Source: Craspedostauros australis (lineage: Eukaryota; Bacillariophyta; Bacillariophyceae; Mastogloiales; Achnanthaceae). Taken from it: a stretch of 64,000 nt of DNA. The position numbers and the translations under genes are program-made. How positions within the stretch are numbered: position 1 is the stretch's first letter; every line of letters starts with the position of its first letter. The DNA lies in NCBI GenBank assembly GCA_026770025.1, contig JAMXDE010000032.1, forward strand, positions 248,001 to 312,000, given 5' to 3'. Below, in pieces: positions 30,657 through 40,767 of the stretch. Below the pieces are notes generated by a model, which did not search any database, was not told the origin of the DNA, and saw only the letters and a program-made list of their open reading frames with translations.

Positions 30657-33600
30657 TTACCAGCCCATAATCTGCTTGCGCAGATACTCGAAGAGAACGA
30701 CCGCCAGCCCCTTTGTGAAGATGTCGACGGGTTGTTCGGTTGTGGCGATGTGTGTGATGCAAATGAACCCTGCCTTGACCCAGTACCAGAAGAAGTGCCA
30801 CTTGGTCAGGAAGTGTTTAGTGCGTGCCGTAGGTTGATGGTTGGTGGCGAGCGCAATACATCCCTGGTTGTCCTCAAACACCGTACATTGGAGCTGCGTG
30901 TGCAGCGGCATGCTTGTGCCGGCGTTGTCGATGACTTGGCGGATGAGCTGTTGGATGGGGATGAGTGCGCGCATAGCCAGGGACAGGGCCGCGTATTCCG
31001 CTTCCATGGTGGAGAGAGCGATCTCCGTCTGGAGTTTTGACTTCCAGATCAGCGGGCACCCACCCAATGTGATGAGGTATCCGGTGCGGGAAGTGACGGA
31101 AGTTGCGCTCGTGTCGTCTTCGCGCTTGTAGAGTCCGGCGAAGTCGGCGTCCACGAAACACTTGAGGTCGAGCTTGCCCGTAGGATTGACGATCGTACCC
31201 ATGCTCTCGGTGCTCTTGAGGTAGCGCATGATTCGTTTGATCGCTTTTCCGTGGGAGCGGCGCGGGTCGTGCCCGAAGCGAGCGACTTGAGAGACGGCGA
31301 AGGCGAGGTCAGGGCGCGTGTTCGTTGTCAAATAGAGCAACATGCCGACGACGGAGCGATAGTTCCACTTCTCGTCGAAGAGTGGTCCGCCTGTGTCCCT
31401 TCCGAGCGGAATCTGTGTCGTTGGTACAGGGCATGGGCTGCAGTTAGTCATTCTTGTGGAAGCGAGAACCTTCTGAATAAGTCCTGGCTGGCGGAGATGA
31501 ATGCAGTCCGACTTGGGGTCCCTGAGTAGCTCAATTCCCAGGAACTCCGTGAAGCTGCCTTCCCGAGTGAGCTCGAACCCACGTTCGCGCATCGACACGA
31601 TGAATGCGTCCGCCACCTTCTGTGTTTTGGACGCGATGCCAGCGTCGTCAACGTAGAGCACGATCATGATCTCCGGCTTGATGAACAGACATTGTTCCTG
31701 ATCGCATGCCTTGAATCCTTCGCCGAGAAGTGCCTTGATGAGGTGATCATACCAGAGGCGGGGAGCAATAGTCAAACCGTACAAGCTTTTGTTGAGCTTG
31801 AGGCACGTGTTGGCGCCCTTGCTGGATTTGAATCCGCGAGGGAGGCAGAGGTAGACAGGCTTGTGGATCTTGGCCTGGACGAAGGCGTTGGTGAAGTCGA
31901 TAGAGGTCGTGGGCCAACCCATCACGATGGCGGTGCTCAGGAAGATACGGACAGACGACCATGCCACGACGGGAGCGTAGGTGGAGGCGTCTTCTTTCAT
32001 AAGATCGCCTCGACAGCACCAGCGGCCCTTGTATTTCTTGATGGTTCCATCTGGGAGGCGCTTGCGACGAAAGACCCACGTTCCAGGGTAGACTGGGTCG
32101 AAGACACGGGTTCTGTCCACTTCTTCCCAGGTGCCTTTTTCGGTGAGTTCCTTGATCTCCTTGCTTGCAGCCTGCATCCACTCTTCTTTGTTGTTGTCCT
32201 TGAGGGCTTCATCGAAGGAGAGAGTGTCTGGATCGTTGGTTGATGCTTTGTAGGCTGTTGAGCGTTCCGTGATGTCGAAGTCGCCGCCTGTGACGAAGTA
32301 GCTCATCATGTGGTCGTCCACGTAGATAGGGTAGTTGGTCGTGTCAGAACTGGGTTCGACAAGTGATGCAGCGTAGGCGTGTTGTTCGATGTTGACCCAG
32401 TCAGTTGACGGGATAATGTTGTTGGTGTCCAGGATCGTTGTTGGGTCGACACGCAGGAGAGAATGTGGTGATGTTTTGTTGTTCGAATTTCGTGTGTTGG
32501 GCTCTGTTAACAAAGGTTTCGCGTTGAAAGGCCACAATTCCAGAGCAAATTCGTTCACATCGCGTTCATTCGGCAACGGCCATGGTCCAGGACGCAGAGT
32601 GGTGATCTGGCGTCGGAACAGTTCGTACATCAGGCGAGCACGAGGGTGATGACCAATCTCGGTCCACACAGACTGTGCTCGCTTCCACAGGGTGCTAGCG
32701 GTTGTGTTGCTCTTTGGTGGGAGCACACCCGCACGTAGCGAAGTCTCGATATCGTCTTTGTGCCATCCGCCCCTCTTTGCGTGTCGCAGGAAGTCCAGGG
32801 CGTCGAAGTCAGGGCTTGTAGCACCGGTGCGGATGAATTCGCTAAGCTTGTTGATGAGCTTCTCTACTGCGTAGTTTGTCAGTAGGGTCCTGTTGCTCTC
32901 GCTGCAGATGAGTTGATTAAGACCCTCGTCGAAGTACGCCGTCATGTCGTTGTAGAGGTCCTCGTAGACCTCATCGAAGTCGACGAGGCCTTCGTCGTTC
33001 ATGGTGTGGGGGTCGGGGACCCACCAATCAGCCATGTTGATGTAGGCTTCCGTTTTGCGGTTGTCGTGCTTCGGCTCAAGTGGTGGGAGCGAACAGTTTG
33101 GGGCGTGCGGATTCAAAGTCTTGAAACGTAGCCTCAATCGACGTAGTAGGTAGTGGGCGTCCACCTTGAATTGGTGAAGATCGATGGAGAGAGAGTCGGT
33201 GCCTTTTCGTTGGAGAGGTTCAATTGTTTTGAGACAGTCGAGAATGGCGTGTGAGAATTTCATCAGAGAGGGTGAGTCAGGGTGCAATTGGAGCACTGTC
33301 TCATCATGTTCGTCCTCATGCATGCTGGCTACCGCTGGGCAGAGGTAGTACTCTTCGGCGTCCTCGTCATCCAGCCACGCGGCTTTGCCTCCCAAGCGTT
33401 GGTAAGTGAAACGCAGGGGTTGCTTGCGCGCTCGCGTGCTCCGCGGCCTCTGTGTTGGGACTGCTTCGTCTATAACGGGGACTGGAGAGGATGTTCGCGT
33501 GTAGACTTGGGATGCCGGTTCCTGCTTCAAGGTGATCGGCGGTACCGGTGTGGGTTCCGGTCGTGGAACCCGTGGAGTTAATTGCTCTGCTGGTGCGACT

Positions 33601-36600
33601 TCTAGCGAACTCTTTGCGGCTCCCTCAGTTGGCTGTACTCGTGGCACCTCTCCCTCTGAGGCTTGCATCCGAGAGGCCAAGGAATCGCTGAGGGGGTCAA
33701 CCATTGGCGGAGTTACCGGGAGCTCTTCGCCTGGGGGTACCGGAGCCGTTCCTGCTTCTCGCCTTTCGGGTGGTGGTTGGTATACAACTGGCGGAGAAGT
33801 TCCTGGAACCGGAGCATCATTGCGTCGCAGGCGTTCCTGATCGACGGCGTCCGACGCGAAGGTGTCCTCTTGTTCCATGGCTTCCACATCATCTTCGTCA
33901 AATGGGTACTGAAACGTCGTGTCTCCAAACATCCGCGTCCATTCATCAGACTGATAGTCGGGCAAGTGTTTGGGGTCCGTTGATATGGTGGCGAACCAGT
34001 CGTCGAACACAGCATGAAACTGCGGTGTGATAGATCCAGTCCGCAACGACAGTACTAGAGGGACCGTGGACGCGTGCTTTGTTGAGAGGCCCATGTTCAC
34101 GTATCGTTCGCCTCTTGGTTCCCAGCGCGGGATCTTGCGTCCATCAGCCAGCGCTTTGTTCAGTACATAAACGGGGCTGCCCCACACATGCAAGTTGTGT
34201 AGTTGCTTGAGCGGAAGTCGGATACGAGCAAGTATATCGTAGGGGGTTAGCCCTGTTGCTGGGTTAGGGACACGGTTGTAGATGTAAGCCGCGTGCACCA
34301 CGGCCATCGGCCACAGTTGCGCATCGAAGATGTCTGGCCAGTGGATGCTTTGGTGCATCATCATGGTCCGAGCCATTGACACAATAGTTCGGATGCTTCT
34401 TTCAGCTATCCCGTTGTGGTGATGCGCCCCAACACCGGCGAACCGGTGGACCTGATGGAAGGCCTCGAGGTGTCTCGTGTATTCTGGCGATGTGAATGTA
34501 GTGGCGTTGTCCGAGAGGTAGGATCTGACGGGTACGCCTACATCGCGGCACATAAGCTCAAACTTCTCTTTTGCTTCTAGAGTAGCATGAGTCGTGAGGG
34601 CGGCCACCGGTTCCACGTGGATGTAACCTGAAGCATGGTCTACGAAGATGGCTCCTCCCTTGTGCATGTCGGTTGGGTCGCCTTTTCCTCGTCCTGAGAA
34701 GAGGCGTCCTGGTGTGCGTCCGATGAAGTGGTCAACGGATACTTGTTGGCCAGGGAACAGGTGATCGGTGCGTAGGGCTCCTTGTCTGTCACGGACAACA
34801 TGCTGAGTTATACCTGGTGATGGGCGTCGGTGCAGTTTTCCGAACTGACACGCAGCGCAGAGGGGGAGGCTCATCACTTTGGCAGCTGCCGTGTGCATCT
34901 TCTTTGATGCTTCGGACCCTGTGAGCACACCCGATCGCAATAGGAACTTCACTCGACCGAAGGATAAGTGTCCGAGGCGATAATGCCATCGAAGGAGTTC
35001 TTTTTGCGGTTCGGATATATTCACGTTGTGTTCCGAGACAGTTGAGACGATTGAGGAGAGTGCCGATGGAAGGTCGTGGATGTTGTCCGAGCCATATCCA
35101 GTTGAGGTGGGGAGCTTCGTCGTCTTCTTGTAGATCGCGATGATTGCGTTTCGGTTGTCGCTTCCCTTAATTCCGCTGAGTTTGCAGGAGGTCTTGTCAA
35201 AGGTGATGGTCTCACCAGGGTATTCTTCCAAGAGGCTTGACGTGCTGATGAGCTTGACGCGTGATTGAGGCACATGGAAGGCGGGTAGTCGTAGCGTACG
35301 CGGGCTGCCCGTCACATCCAGAACGTGCCACTCCACAGTCCCGAGCGCTTTCACTTGGATCTTTTTCAGGAATCCATTGAGAAAAGTCGGTTTTGGAGGA
35401 GCGTTTGGGGTATCGCAAAAATCGTTGATGTCGTTGGTGACAGAGATGGATGCCCCGCTGTCCCACACAAGCTCAAAAGGTTCACTGGGGGACAGATAAC
35501 CTTCGGCCTTTTGGGGGGAGGCGAAAGCGTGACGATTAGTGAAAAAGGAGGCAAGGCCATGGAGAGTCAGGAGATTTTCGAATGAAGTGGAGCACGCTGT
35601 AGTTTCGCGTTCACCAGTCGTGAGGTCGAATTTGGGGTAGAGACGCCAAAATTCATGTGAGAGGGGTTGACCTCCAAATGTGGGATGGTGGTGCCGGTCG
35701 GTCACGCAAGGCGATCCTTGAGGTGGTGAATAGTGTCTTTTGCCATAAGTGGGTGGCTTGGTTGACAGTTTCGGACCACCTCGGTTGGGACGCCTTGGTT
35801 TCGATTTGTGAGTTTTGGTTCGGGTTCGGCGAACCCAACGACGCTTGTTTTGTTTTGGCGTCCGGTCGGACGTTTTGGTCCGCTCGATCATCACATCATG
35901 AAGACTGCGCGTTACAGCTTCATTGAAGCGGGTTGGACGAACTCGGTGTCGCTGGGTTTCTTCCTTGATCCTCGCCTTTGAGTAGGTCAGATCGTTGGAG
36001 CGGAGAGTGTGTGGCCTTCGCGGGACGTTGGTGTGTAGTAGTACCAGCGTGATGGCTGTGATCATCCAAACGTTTGCCGCTGCGATATACCATCCATGTT
36101 CAACTCCCAGTGCGATGACTTGAAGCGTTGCGAAGAACAGGATTACGCCAATGGTTCCATTGAGATAGTTGAAGGAGGTGAAGAGGTTCCAGACTAGAGA
36201 CCACCAGGTGTCTTCGTCCTGACTGGCTGCGGCGGTGAAGCACGTCCAAGCTGCCATGTCGATTTCGAGGTTATCAGTTTTGGGGTTCGCCTTGCCGGTT
36301 GCCTTAGGTTTGAAGTTGTCCTGGTGACTCTCTGTGTTGTGCGAGAGGCGCCATCGGCGACACTTGGCACACCACATGAAGGTCTTGTCGTTGACGAGCT
36401 TGCGCTGTGGCTCCCCGGGCTTGGGTGGCGTGGAAGACCACCCACGATTGGAGTTACGATTGCCGTCGTGTTCTCTGCCCTTTTTGGCTGGCACCTTCGT
36501 TCCGTTCTTCTTGGTGAACCCTCTGTGTTGTTCGAGGACGTTAGCGCTGTGCTTGTTCGTGGCGTTGTTCGCGTACGAAGTTCTAGGAACACCGGTATCC

Positions 36601-37895
36601 CTGACGCGTCGAGTGGCATGCCAGCGGTCCCCGCGTACCTCGTTGTCGTACGAGGACTGTGCCTTGTTGCAAATCGCCATCCACGTGAGGTCCTTGGCGG
36701 CCAGCTTTGGCAAGGCGTGCTCGTACGTGAATACAGGGAGACGCATGAGGATCTTCTCAAGGTCATCCTTCATCACATAGAGAGGACGTCGGTACTGTTC
36801 ACCGGAGAGGCTCTTCCCTCCCGCTTGGAGGAAGGCGTCAAGGATGTTGCGGAGGAGACGGAGGTCGAAGCGACCGGCGTCGTCGAGGCGTTTGCAGAGC
36901 GAACGGAGATGGACGGCCATGGATCCCACGTTGTCACCAGCAAACTGGTGGCTTCGAACGGAGCGAATGCGATCCGTGATCATGTCTTGCTCATCCAGCG
37001 AGTTGGCCGTGATGCTGTTCATGAACTCGATGAAGAGCGTGATGAAGTTGTTGTGGTACGTCGGCTCGATACGGTTCATCAGCTGGTCTTCGAGGGTTGG
37101 ATCAAGGCTGTCACGGAAGAAGGCTGCGGCCGTCCAGTTGTTCTGGACGTCGTAGTGGTCCCATCTTGGACTGTACTCATCGAAGTGCCTTGTGGCGTCC
37201 TCAAGAGTGAAGGAAGCCGGAGCATCGAGAACACAGGTCATCTTGGATGTGGCCGTGTCGTTGGAGATGTAGGCCATGGTGATGAGTCCGGTCTTGGACA
37301 GGTGATTGCGCACAAGGCGAACGAACTGCTGAATGCTGTTCCCTTTCTTGAACTTGTCAGTTAACCCAGTTTCGCGCTTGGATTGGTTGGTGGAGTCCGC
37401 CCCGTTGTGAAGGATTCTCTGCTGTTGGGAGTTCGTCCACATGGTCTGGGATTCGTCTTCGAGGCCCGTCCAGGTTGAGTTCGGTGCTCCTCCTGTCCAG
37501 GGGACCCAGTTGCGGCCTTGCAGGCGGAGGCCTCCCATGATGGGGGCCGTGGGCTTGCCGGAGAGGTCGGGGTCTCCATCTTCGCTTTCACTGCCGGGAT
37601 CGTTCTTCCTTTTGGTCGCTGGCGTCTCAATGTCACCAAAGAGACTCCCGCTTAGGAAGGAGGGGTTGAGGTCATCACGGGTTGTCGTCCCGGCTCCGCC
37701 TGGGTTGAGACCGGCGCGGAGAGGGGTGGCGCTGGTTCCCGACGCTGTTTGCGTGGTTGCCGCTGCCACCCTTGCAGCTTCTGCAGCTGTTTCGGCTGCG
37801 ATTGCGGCCTGTGTGAGGCGCGTATTCTCAGTGGTGAGCGCTTGGAGCTGCGCTTGCAGCTCTTCCAGCGTGAGGGGGTTAGCCTCATCCGCCAT
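30657..37895 (-). CDS. Copia-1 gag-pol polyprotein (2,412 aa)
   Basis: The start is ATG at 37893-37895 (MADEANPLTLEELQAQLQAL), a predicted coiled coil. The gag region follows, with a CX2C...HX4H-like finger (MWCAKCRRWRLSHNTESH, about residue 508) in place of a CCHC knuckle. Residues about 577-621 hold two hydrophobic segments (GVILFFATLQVIALG; ANVWMITAITLVLL), unusual for Copia. Then come protease VWDSGASISVTND, the GAG-pre-integrase WHYRLGHLSFGRVK, integrase (VSVDHFIG, LSDNATTFTSPEY, HHNGIAERSIRT for D, D, E), reverse transcriptase with VLYVDDAG, and RNase H with STMEAEYAAL. All are in one frame without a shift. Most Copia polyproteins are 1,300-1,500 aa, so this one is much longer, mainly in gag and the integrase-RT linker. 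Confidence 0.96.
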   Translation of the reverse strand: MADEANPLTLEELQAQLQALTTENTRLTQAAIAAETAAEAARVAAATTQTASGTSATPLRAGLNPGGAGTTTRDDLNPSFLSGSLFGDIETPATKRKNDPGSESEDGDPDLSGKPTAPIMGGLRLQGRNWVPWTGGAPNSTWTGLEDESQTMWTNSQQQRILHNGADSTNQSKRETGLTDKFKKGNSIQQFVRLVRNHLSKTGLITMAYISNDTATSKMTCVLDAPASFTLEDATRHFDEYSPRWDHYDVQNNWTAAAFFRDSLDPTLEDQLMNRIEPTYHNNFITLFIEFMNSITANSLDEQDMITDRIRSVRSHQFAGDNVGSMAVHLRSLCKRLDDAGRFDLRLLRNILDAFLQAGGKSLSGEQYRRPLYVMKDDLEKILMRLPVFTYEHALPKLAAKDLTWMAICNKAQSSYDNEVRGDRWHATRRVRDTGVPRTSYANNATNKHSANVLEQHRGFTKKNGTKVPAKKGREHDGNRNSNRGWSSTPPKPGEPQRKLVNDKTFMWCAKCRRWRLSHNTESHQDNFKPKATGKANPKTDNLEIDMAAWTCFTAAASQDEDTWWSLVWNLFTSFNYLNGTIGVILFFATLQVIALGVEHGWYIAAANVWMITAITLVLLHTNVPRRPHTLRSNDLTYSKARIKEETQRHRVRPTRFNEAVTRSLHDVMIERTKTSDRTPKQNKRRWVRRTRTKTHKSKPRRPNRGGPKLSTKPPTYGKRHYSPPQGSPCVTDRHHHPTFGGQPLSHEFWRLYPKFDLTTGERETTACSTSFENLLTLHGLASFFTNRHAFASPQKAEGYLSPSEPFELVWDSGASISVTNDINDFCDTPNAPPKPTFLNGFLKKIQVKALGTVEWHVLDVTGSPRTLRLPAFHVPQSRVKLISTSSLLEEYPGETITFDKTSCKLSGIKGSDNRNAIIAIYKKTTKLPTSTGYGSDNIHDLPSALSSIVSTVSEHNVNISEPQKELLRWHYRLGHLSFGRVKFLLRSGVLTGSEASKKMHTAAAKVMSLPLCAACQFGKLHRRPSPGITQHVVRDRQGALRTDHLFPGQQVSVDHFIGRTPGRLFSGRGKGDPTDMHKGGAIFVDHASGYIHVEPVAALTTHATLEAKEKFELMCRDVGVPVRSYLSDNATTFTSPEYTRHLEAFHQVHRFAGVGAHHHNGIAERSIRTIVSMARTMMMHQSIHWPDIFDAQLWPMAVVHAAYIYNRVPNPATGLTPYDILARIRLPLKQLHNLHVWGSPVYVLNKALADGRKIPRWEPRGERYVNMGLSTKHASTVPLVLSLRTGSITPQFHAVFDDWFATISTDPKHLPDYQSDEWTRMFGDTTFQYPFDEDDVEAMEQEDTFASDAVDQERLRRNDAPVPGTSPPVVYQPPPERREAGTAPVPPGEELPVTPPMVDPLSDSLASRMQASEGEVPRVQPTEGAAKSSLEVAPAEQLTPRVPRPEPTPVPPITLKQEPASQVYTRTSSPVPVIDEAVPTQRPRSTRARKQPLRFTYQRLGGKAAWLDDEDAEEYYLCPAVASMHEDEHDETVLQLHPDSPSLMKFSHAILDCLKTIEPLQRKGTDSLSIDLHQFKVDAHYLLRRLRLRFKTLNPHAPNCSLPPLEPKHDNRKTEAYINMADWWVPDPHTMNDEGLVDFDEVYEDLYNDMTAYFDEGLNQLICSESNRTLLTNYAVEKLINKLSEFIRTGATSPDFDALDFLRHAKRGGWHKDDIETSLRAGVLPPKSNTTASTLWKRAQSVWTEIGHHPRARLMYELFRRQITTLRPGPWPLPNERDVNEFALELWPFNAKPLLTEPNTRNSNNKTSPHSLLRVDPTTILDTNNIIPSTDWVNIEQHAYAASLVEPSSDTTNYPIYVDDHMMSYFVTGGDFDITERSTAYKASTNDPDTLSFDEALKDNNKEEWMQAASKEIKELTEKGTWEEVDRTRVFDPVYPGTWVFRRKRLPDGTIKKYKGRWCCRGDLMKEDASTYAPVVAWSSVRIFLSTAIVMGWPTTSIDFTNAFVQAKIHKPVYLCLPRGFKSSKGANTCLKLNKSLYGLTIAPRLWYDHLIKALLGEGFKACDQEQCLFIKPEIMIVLYVDDAGIASKTQKVADAFIVSMRERGFELTREGSFTEFLGIELLRDPKSDCIHLRQPGLIQKVLASTRMTNCSPCPVPTTQIPLGRDTGGPLFDEKWNYRSVVGMLLYLTTNTRPDLAFAVSQVARFGHDPRRSHGKAIKRIMRYLKSTESMGTIVNPTGKLDLKCFVDADFAGLYKREDDTSATSVTSRTGYLITLGGCPLIWKSKLQTEIALSTMEAEYAALSLAMRALIPIQQLIRQVIDNAGTSMPLHTQLQCTVFEDNQGCIALATNHQPTARTKHFLTKWHFFWYWVKAGFICITHIATTEQPVDIFTKGLAVVLFEYLRKQIMGW

Positions 37896-38300
37896 GGTGG
37901 ATGGCGTGGGCTTCAGAGAGGTCTTCGGACTTCACGGATCGATCTTTCTTGCGTCCTGCTGATTTCGCTTGGTCTCACTTCTTGGAAGGTGTGCACTGAG
38001 ACTCGGCGAAAGCTCTTGAGGAGGCAAGCGCTTGGTGTTCAAGCGGTTGGGTTGCTTGCTTGGCAGAGGCTGCTGTCAGGTGACACTGTCGGTCACTGGC
38101 AGGTGGGACTTTTGTCTTGGGTTGCTCGGTTTTCGAGCGATGGCGTCTGACGATGATTCAGATGCATTCGGATGAAGACCCTGAGGTCTTGCTTGAGTTG
38201 GGTTGCTCGGTTTGCGAGCTGCGCCTTTTGGCTTGGTCTCTGAGAGACCGTGCGAGCGGTTGGCAGAGGAAGTTGATCAATAGAGTTGGGTGAATGTAAT

Positions 38301-38320
38301 GAAACCACTCGCAGCTACCA
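38301..38320 (-). other. primer binding site of Copia-1, initiator-tRNA-Met-like
   Basis: The plus strand reads GAAACCACTCGCAGCTACCA, which looks like a tRNA 3' end: a T-loop GAAAC, an acceptor strand and ACCA. The minus strand therefore offers TGGTAGCTGCG right after the 5' LTR, its T being the last LTR base. Initiator tRNA-Met, with a 3' end of the GCUACCA kind, primes many Copia elements. Confidence 0.7.
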
Positions 38321-39024
38321 GTTAGGATTCGTGTACTTTCGTAGACGAACCGGAGTAGGCCTTGTGGACTGCCGGCTTCAGATGAGGCCGATTAACGCAG
38401 TTCACTGGGCTTGAATGTTGTATGACTGTCAAGGCTTGTAACGATGAATAGAGTAGTAGAGTTTGTACTAATCCGAAGTTGTTATTATGAGTTAGTAGCT
38501 GTAGGCAGGATGGAGAAACGATGGTCATGTATTGGCACGGCTCTGCACTGACCCTCATGGTTCAGTGCTGAGAAGAGGCTGTACTTTCCTCCGTGTCCTT
38601 CTCCTCTGAGTCGCTGGCGATGTCATGCAGTAGGTCTCGTGGCTTCAGCAGATGTTGAAGGGATGGGAGCTGTGCAGCCGGAGCCAGCAGATTGCACTTG
38701 CATAAGGATTCCATTACTGAGGTTGAAGCAGCTTAGATTGCACACGATGTGGCTGGCATGGCCAACAAACGTCGTGGCAGCAAAAGGGAATCCAAGTGAA
38801 GTCCATCTGACAGGATCTGGGGAGCATATAGTTCCCACATACGTTGGTTGGCTTAGACGGACCGTAGCATGGGAATCGGGAGCGATTCGTGACTGAAAAG
38901 AGGGGAGGGGAAGGAAGGTCTGTCCATTGTCGGGTTTGGACAATTACGCGCCAAAAGTAATTTCAAGCAACGACACGGGATACCCTAAAAAGGAAAGTAG
39001 TCGGTTCTTAGTTGAACTTCAACT
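38320..39024 (-). repeat. 5' LTR of Copia-1 (705 bp)
   Basis: Same sequence as 29882-30586. Its outer edge is followed by the CACAG repeat at 39025-39029. Confidence 0.95.
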
Positions 39025-39029
39025 CACAG
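39025..39029. repeat. target-site duplication CACAG, right (Copia-1)
   Basis: Second copy of the 5-bp repeat. The transposon sequence resumes with TGACATCAACTCCATCAG, exactly as in the empty site of copy 2. Confidence 0.95.
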
Positions 39030-39173
39030 TGACATCAACTCCATCAGTAGCATCAGCACCAACAACAACAACAACAACAACAGGAAAAGGACAAGGCAAC
39101 AGCAGTGCAGTTGCAGCAACGAGCCGCAGACCAACTGATCGAACGAAAAGCAACATCACTTGCAACAAGCATC

Positions 39174-40316
39174 ATGGTGAGTTTTGTGATGGGTGTTTGT
39201 TTGTGTGGCGACATGATGTCCTGTGCGGAGCTTGATGTGTCGAGGCAAAGCGCAGCGACCCGAAACACAACCTCACACAAACCCTTTGTTGCCTGCCTCA
39301 CAACGCCGCACTCTGCTGCTTTTGACTGTGACACGGCACACATGCGGAACAATCAATCAAAGCGCTACGACTTGAAAGACATAACCAGAATCGGATTGGA
39401 CATTGTGGGGCATAATGCGTCGTATGACCCAGCGAAACCAGCAACACAAACAAAATTTATCTCTCTGTATGGGCTTTCTCCGCGCATGTGCCTAGTTATG
39501 TGGAGCTATGCTCGTGGTGTCCCGAAATGTCATCCCAAGCATTTGTATTGGACCTTGTACTTCTTGCAACACTACGATTGTGTTCTTGCGCTGTCATCGA
39601 AAATGTCTGCGGATCCCAAAACGCTTAAGAAGTGGATTTGGCTTCTGATGGATGAAATTCAGAAGGGATACAAAGGCATGGTAAGTGAAGAACACCCTTC
39701 CGATTGATACATCTCATGATAACACTTACATAACGACGACTCACATCACCTTTTTGAATACTTATGCTGTTGCTAGTTTGTACAACAGATTAAATGGAGG
39801 AATCGCTTGAAGAATGACAAACAGCGAACATGCAAAGTCACGGTGGATGGGACTGACTTTCGCATCCTCGAACCTCAGCCCTTTTCGAAGAAGTGGTACA
39901 GTCACAAATACAAGGGCACTGGTCTGCGGTACGAAATGGCGATTTGCATTCAAACTGGTGACATCGTTTGGTGCCATGGTCCATTCCCTTGTGGTGAATG
40001 GCCTGACCAAAAGATCTTCAACCGTTCGCTCGCGGGGAAACTTGCTCCTGGTGAAATGGTGGAAGCGGACGGAGGGTACGGCGGCCCTCTCGTACGCAAA
40101 CCAAAGGACTACGTTACTCACGCAGACAGGGACGGCAAGAAGCAAGCAAGAGCAAGACACGAAACCATCAATCGTCTCTTCAAGAAATGGAAGATCTTGT
40201 ATGAACCATTTCGCCACAACATGAAACTTCACAAGACAGTGTTCAAGGTGGTTGCCATGATCACACAGCTGTCCATTGATGAAGGCTTCTTCCAGCCTTT
40301 CCAAGTCAGTTACTAG
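39174..40316 (+). CDS. Harbinger-like DDE transposase, copy 1 (5' region interrupted by Copia-1)
   Basis: Probable exons are ...39176, 39363-39680 and 39789-40316. Introns: 39177-39362 (ATG|GTGAGT to TCAAAG|CGC) and 39681-39788 (ATG|GTAAGT to ACAACAG|ATT), both phase 0. The fast-changing segment between the copies at 39177-39362 supports the first intron. If translation starts at the ATG at 39174 the protein has 282 aa; an open frame upstream (QLQQRAADQLIERKATSL) has no ATG. Catalytic DDE candidates: D in TVDGTDFRIL, D in MVEADGGYGGP, E in ARARHETINRLFKKW. The exons are intact, but Copia-1 ends only about 150 bp upstream, so the native promoter is cut off. Confidence 0.75.
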
Positions 40317-40460
40317 AGAGACAGACTAAGCCAGTAGAACAGAGCAGAGTAATTGGTTGTACACGTATGAACAATGCATCGCGCAGGAGACCCATTTTGC
40401 CTGTCGTTGTTCTCATTTTTTGTTTGTGTGGTTGCCAATTCGAATGAATCCTGTTGGGTC

Positions 40461-40505
40461 TTTGTTTTTAGACCTGAGGGAAATTATCTATATTACCATG
40501 GCTCC
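40461..40505 (-). repeat. terminal inverted repeat, right end of copy 1
   Basis: Reverse complement begins GGAGCCATGGTAATATAGAT and pairs imperfectly with the left end. It is followed by the CCG target repeat (40506-40508). Confidence 0.75.
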
Positions 40506-40767
40506 CCGACACCATGTTTGCTTGGGCGCTGTCGTCATCACACGATGTCAACACATTGATTCAAACCTGAAGAACCTTTACACAACGAAGTTTCAACATC
40601 GGATGCACTAACCGAGTTTCTCACTCCAATAAACAAGGACACCCTTGAAGAGACACTTGTTGCGAAACGAACAACCAATGTGATTGTGGGTGTGACGAAA
40701 ACGGACAGAAAACCGAGGGAGCCACAGTTGTTCTTCATTTTCCAGTGTTTTTCGTGACACGGGTTGG
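40506..40767. repeat. segmental duplication, copy B, right part
   Basis: From about 40589 this matches copy A at 21751-21927. The first 80 bp or so (40509-40588) have no counterpart in copy A, so there is a small indel at the transposon target. Confidence 0.8.

Larger units (their letters stand above)
29882..39024 (-). mobile_element. Copia-1: full-length Ty1/copia LTR retrotransposon, 9,143 bp
   Basis: It is bounded by two 705 bp LTRs that read as identical and by a 5-bp CACAG target duplication. One uninterrupted gag-pol frame of 2,412 codons runs on the minus strand. A 20-nt primer binding site abuts the 5' LTR and a GAGAGGGAG polypurine tract abuts the 3' LTR. The domain order protease-integrase-reverse transcriptase-RNase H marks it as Copia rather than Gypsy. 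Identical LTRs and the intact frame mean very recent transposition. Confidence 0.96.
26487..40505. mobile_element. PIF/Harbinger-like two-gene DNA transposon, copy 1, split by Copia-1
   Basis: The element runs from GGAGCAACGGTAA (26487) to TTACCATGGCTCC (40505), flanked by CCG repeats. Removing Copia-1 and one of its target repeats leaves 4,871 bp, against 4,875 bp for copy 2 (58400-63274, inverted). It carries two divergent genes: a companion protein (26740-28379, minus, frameshifted) and a DDE transposase (39174-40316, plus). Between them lie a CATGGGAAAACG-like array (28741-29113) and the Copia insertion. The 3-bp target duplication, terminal inverted repeats and two-gene content fit the PIF/Harbinger superfamily. 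This copy is probably non-autonomous now because of the frameshift and the insertion. Confidence 0.85.

Noticed and set aside
39777-39788. Acceptor GCTAG at 39776 for the last transposase intron
   Set aside because: The AG is AA in copy 2, while the CAACAG acceptor 12 nt downstream is kept in both copies and in the same phase.
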